Shown here piece after piece: positions 59,655 through 61,289 of a stretch of 61,289 bases of DNA (its first letter is position 1; every line of letters starts with the position of its first letter). This DNA is from Desulfoscipio geothermicus DSM 3669 (GTDB lineage: Bacteria; Bacillota; Desulfotomaculia; Desulfotomaculales; Desulfallaceae). The notes beneath the pieces were generated by a model that worked only from the letters and a program-made list of their open reading frames with translations, did not search any database and had not been told where the DNA came from. The stretch lies in assembly GCF_900115975.1 (NCBI RefSeq), contig NZ_FOYM01000022.1:1-61289 (forward strand). The letters run 5' to 3'. Made by a program: the position numbers and the translations under genes.

Positions 59655-60353
59655 TTACACGGCTTCGATGGCGCCGGCAAGTTTTTCCTTGCTTAAAAGG
59701 ATAAATTGGTGTCCCCTGGTGGCGATGGCCCCCTCCTGCTTCAAATCGCCCAGAACATTGGTCACCATGACCCGCGAGGCGTTGACCAGGGATGCTATAT
59801 CCTGGTGAGTGAGGTCGATATCGATAATGGTTCCTTCGGGAGAAGGTTTTCCGTATTCACCGGCCAGCCTGAGCAGCATGGCCGAAATTCTGCCTTTCAC
59901 ATCCTGGAAGGCGATGCTGGCTACCTTATCGGTGTAATTATTTAATTTGCCCCCCAGCAGTTGGATTATTTTCAGGGCTGTTTGCGGGTTTTGCAGCAAA
60001 ATGGCGAAGTGTTCTTTATTACATGAGCAGATAAAGGTATCCTTCATCGCCTGAGCATTCATGGTATGGCGGGCGTTTTCTTCAAAAAAAGTGTTTTCAC
60101 CGAAAATATCGTCCTCTTTGAGGATATCGAGGGTAATTTCCTTGCCACCTTCCGAAACTTTGAACAGCCTGACCTGGCCATACTTGATCAGGTAGATAGT
60201 ATGCGCGGGATCTCCATCCCGGAAAATCATTTCGTTTTTACGGTAGACTTTTTTACCGGCCAGTACCCCGATTTTTTCCCGTTCCGTAAAATCAAGGGTG
60301 GCAAACAGGGCCAGCTCTTTCATGCATTTAATTTTTTGCATTAATTGTTTCAC
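59655..60353 (-). CDS. Crp/Fnr-family regulator
   Basis: 232 aa. Cyclic-nucleotide-binding-type beta barrel (about 15-130; 'KNEMIFRDGDPAHTIYLIKY', 'DIFGENTFFEENARHTMNAQ') and a C-terminal helix-turn-helix (LTHQDIASLVNASRVMVTNV). The four-Cys Fnr cluster motif is not present; Cys occur at 'CSCNKEH'. Its start overlaps the DUF1638 stop by four bases. Confidence 0.9.
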   Translation of the reverse strand: MKQLMQKIKCMKELALFATLDFTEREKIGVLAGKKVYRKNEMIFRDGDPAHTIYLIKYGQVRLFKVSEGGKEITLDILKEDDIFGENTFFEENARHTMNAQAMKDTFICSCNKEHFAILLQNPQTALKIIQLLGGKLNNYTDKVASIAFQDVKGRISAMLLRLAGEYGKPSPEGTIIDIDLTHQDIASLVNASRVMVTNVLGDLKQEGAIATRGHQFILLSKEKLAGAIEAV

Positions 60354-60910
60354 CCGTTCAAAAGTTGTTCCAACAGCTTGCGTAAATTGTCCAGGTCCAC
60401 CGGTATAGTTTCCACGGGCACTTGAGCGTAGTCATAGAATTCAAGCAGATTCATATCATCAATGGGTACAATTCCTGTGTCCAAAAGCAATATACGATCA
60501 TAATAACCAAAATTTTGCCGGGCATCAACCGCGTCCCAACCTAGCCCTTCCATAAAAATCTTGCGCCAGTTTTCCAGCCACCCGCTGGTGAGGTAAAAAG
60601 TTTTGGCTTCGGCGTCCAGCTCCGCCATTTTTTCTCCCAGGAGCATCTCAATGCAACTTTTAGCCTGAATTACCCGCCCGCCGTGTTCTGCAGCTATTTG
60701 CTCTATCTCCGGATGGCATTGATTCCCTATTATCAAAGGGATATTGATTCCAGCTATTCCGCGCAAGTTTTCGGTTACGGATTGGGCCAGCTTATCAAGA
60801 TCTACGTGTAAAGCTGCGTCGATGTAGGTAATATCTGTATTTTGTTCCCCTAACAGGTGTTCCAATTCATGGCGCAGTATGCCGCAGCATAATATTTTTT
60901 TTCCGGACAA
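60350..60910 (-). CDS. DUF1638 family protein
   Basis: 186 aa starting at TTG behind AGGGGGTG. 'KILCCGILRHELEHLL', 'NIPLIIGNQCHPEIEQIA', 'IQAKSCIEMLLG', 'FYLTSGWLENWRKIF' and 'LLLDTGIVP' fit DUF1638, found with corrinoid methyltransferase systems in anaerobes. It probably forms an operon with the Crp-type regulator. Confidence 0.88.
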   Translation of the reverse strand: MSGKKILCCGILRHELEHLLGEQNTDITYIDAALHVDLDKLAQSVTENLRGIAGINIPLIIGNQCHPEIEQIAAEHGGRVIQAKSCIEMLLGEKMAELDAEAKTFYLTSGWLENWRKIFMEGLGWDAVDARQNFGYYDRILLLDTGIVPIDDMNLLEFYDYAQVPVETIPVDLDNLRKLLEQLLNG

Positions 60911-61289
60911 ACTGTTTCACCCCCTGGCATTTTGTTATACCTGAATCCGTGAAAGTATCACAATCAGCAATAATAGCAGCAAAATAATGGAATTAACTGC
61001 CATAACATATCAATAAATATTTGCTGTATGTCATTAACTTTATTGCGTAAAATTAAGCCATTTTAACACCTCAACTTAAAACAGGATTTAGGCAATAACC
61101 AACAAGCCCAACCAAATAATATTCTTGGTAAGGTTATATCACATATTAATATCTTGCCAAGAACCAGTGTTTAGTTTAAAGCCAAGGCAATACGCTTGAA
61201 AGTCATAAACCACGGACTGTGGCAGCCAAAACGCAACTTATATTTTCTGGCATGGTAAACCATGCGCGATGCTAATGTAATAAGATTCT
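60911..61289. other. Upstream AT-rich region with one inverted repeat
   Basis: No gene is seen to the window end. TTCTTGGTAAG (61122-61132) and CTTGCCAAGAA (61153-61163) form an 11-bp inverted repeat with one mismatch. The region should hold the promoter of the DUF1638-crp pair, but I could not fix it. Confidence 0.4.

Noticed and set aside
1-61289. CRISPR array, rRNA or tRNA genes
   Set aside because: No regularly spaced 25-40-bp repeats and no recognisable rRNA or tRNA segments were seen on either strand by reading; a tRNAscan/CRT run would settle it.

Overview
The window looks like chromosome of an anaerobic, endospore-forming Firmicute of the Desulfotomaculum/Pelotomaculum (Peptococcaceae) type. 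This is inferred from gene content: rubredoxin-type oxygen and NO defence, sigma-54 control of a CoA-transferase, Asp23, the DUF1659-DUF2922-YvrJ set, NTTRR-F1 spore-surface-like proteins, a tungsten-cofactor-type radical SAM protein and apparent selenocysteine (Sec) use. I recognised no rRNA, tRNA or CRISPR array.

Layout. (1) 0.6-11 kb, minus strand: a probable spore-surface locus. Two NTTRR-F1-like proteins and a 37-aa gene precede a 1555-aa SdrD-B/IPT/beta-helix protein and three consecutive cupredoxin (multicopper-oxidase-like) genes. Copper-ligand motifs are divided between the oxidase genes. The large gene and the oxidases lie between two ~115-bp hairpin repeats. (2) 11-16 kb: proA and a five-gene oxidative/nitrosative stress operon (fprA, dfx, rubredoxin, rubrerythrin, hrb) with a strong promoter overlapped by a PerR-like box. 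(3) 16-20.3 kb: a gene graveyard with IS256, phage portal, DUF1801, larB and nuclease remnants, one intact toxin-antitoxin pair and one broken pair. (4) 20.4-32 kb: housekeeping and signalling genes. A sigma-54 activator sits next to a CoA-transferase that has a near-consensus -24/-12 promoter. Then come a DMT transporter, Asp23, a phosphodiester glycosidase, a phosphoesterase, XRE and TPR proteins, and a DUF1659/DUF2922/YvrJ/amidase group.

(5) 32-56 kb: a metal and metalloid island. It holds two ACR3-type carriers, three PF03773 (ArsP-like) permeases, CcdA, two small CxxC thioredoxins, two DGC zinc-binding proteins, two ArsR and one PadR regulator, a CDF metal exporter, paired YnfA proteins, a CopZ-like chaperone, a twin-CCDMEI peptide, two paralogous 'NYIPxSARE' proteins, Cfa, two Fe-S domain proteins, DUF169, an AhpD-like protein, a radical SAM/SPASM protein and a phosphoesterase. 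Several promoters share AT-rich dyads, suggesting a common regulon. (6) 53.6-61.3 kb: strongly structured non-coding DNA with a possible pseudoknot, IS3 and amidase fragments, a DUF5714 protein, a MNT/HEPN pair with a shortened HEPN partner, degraded genes, and a flavoprotein, MTH865, Crp and DUF1638 group.

The most notable observation is two in-frame UGA codons with intact reading frames on both sides. In the permease at 44679-45650, UGA replaces the first Cys of the conserved CSCS motif. In the DUF5714 protein at 55073-55849 it follows a Cys (Cys-UGA-Gly). Each UGA is followed at SECIS distance by a hairpin; in the second the apical loop is GGUC. I read both as selenoproteins inside a metalloid island, something I do not know to be described for the PF03773 permease family.
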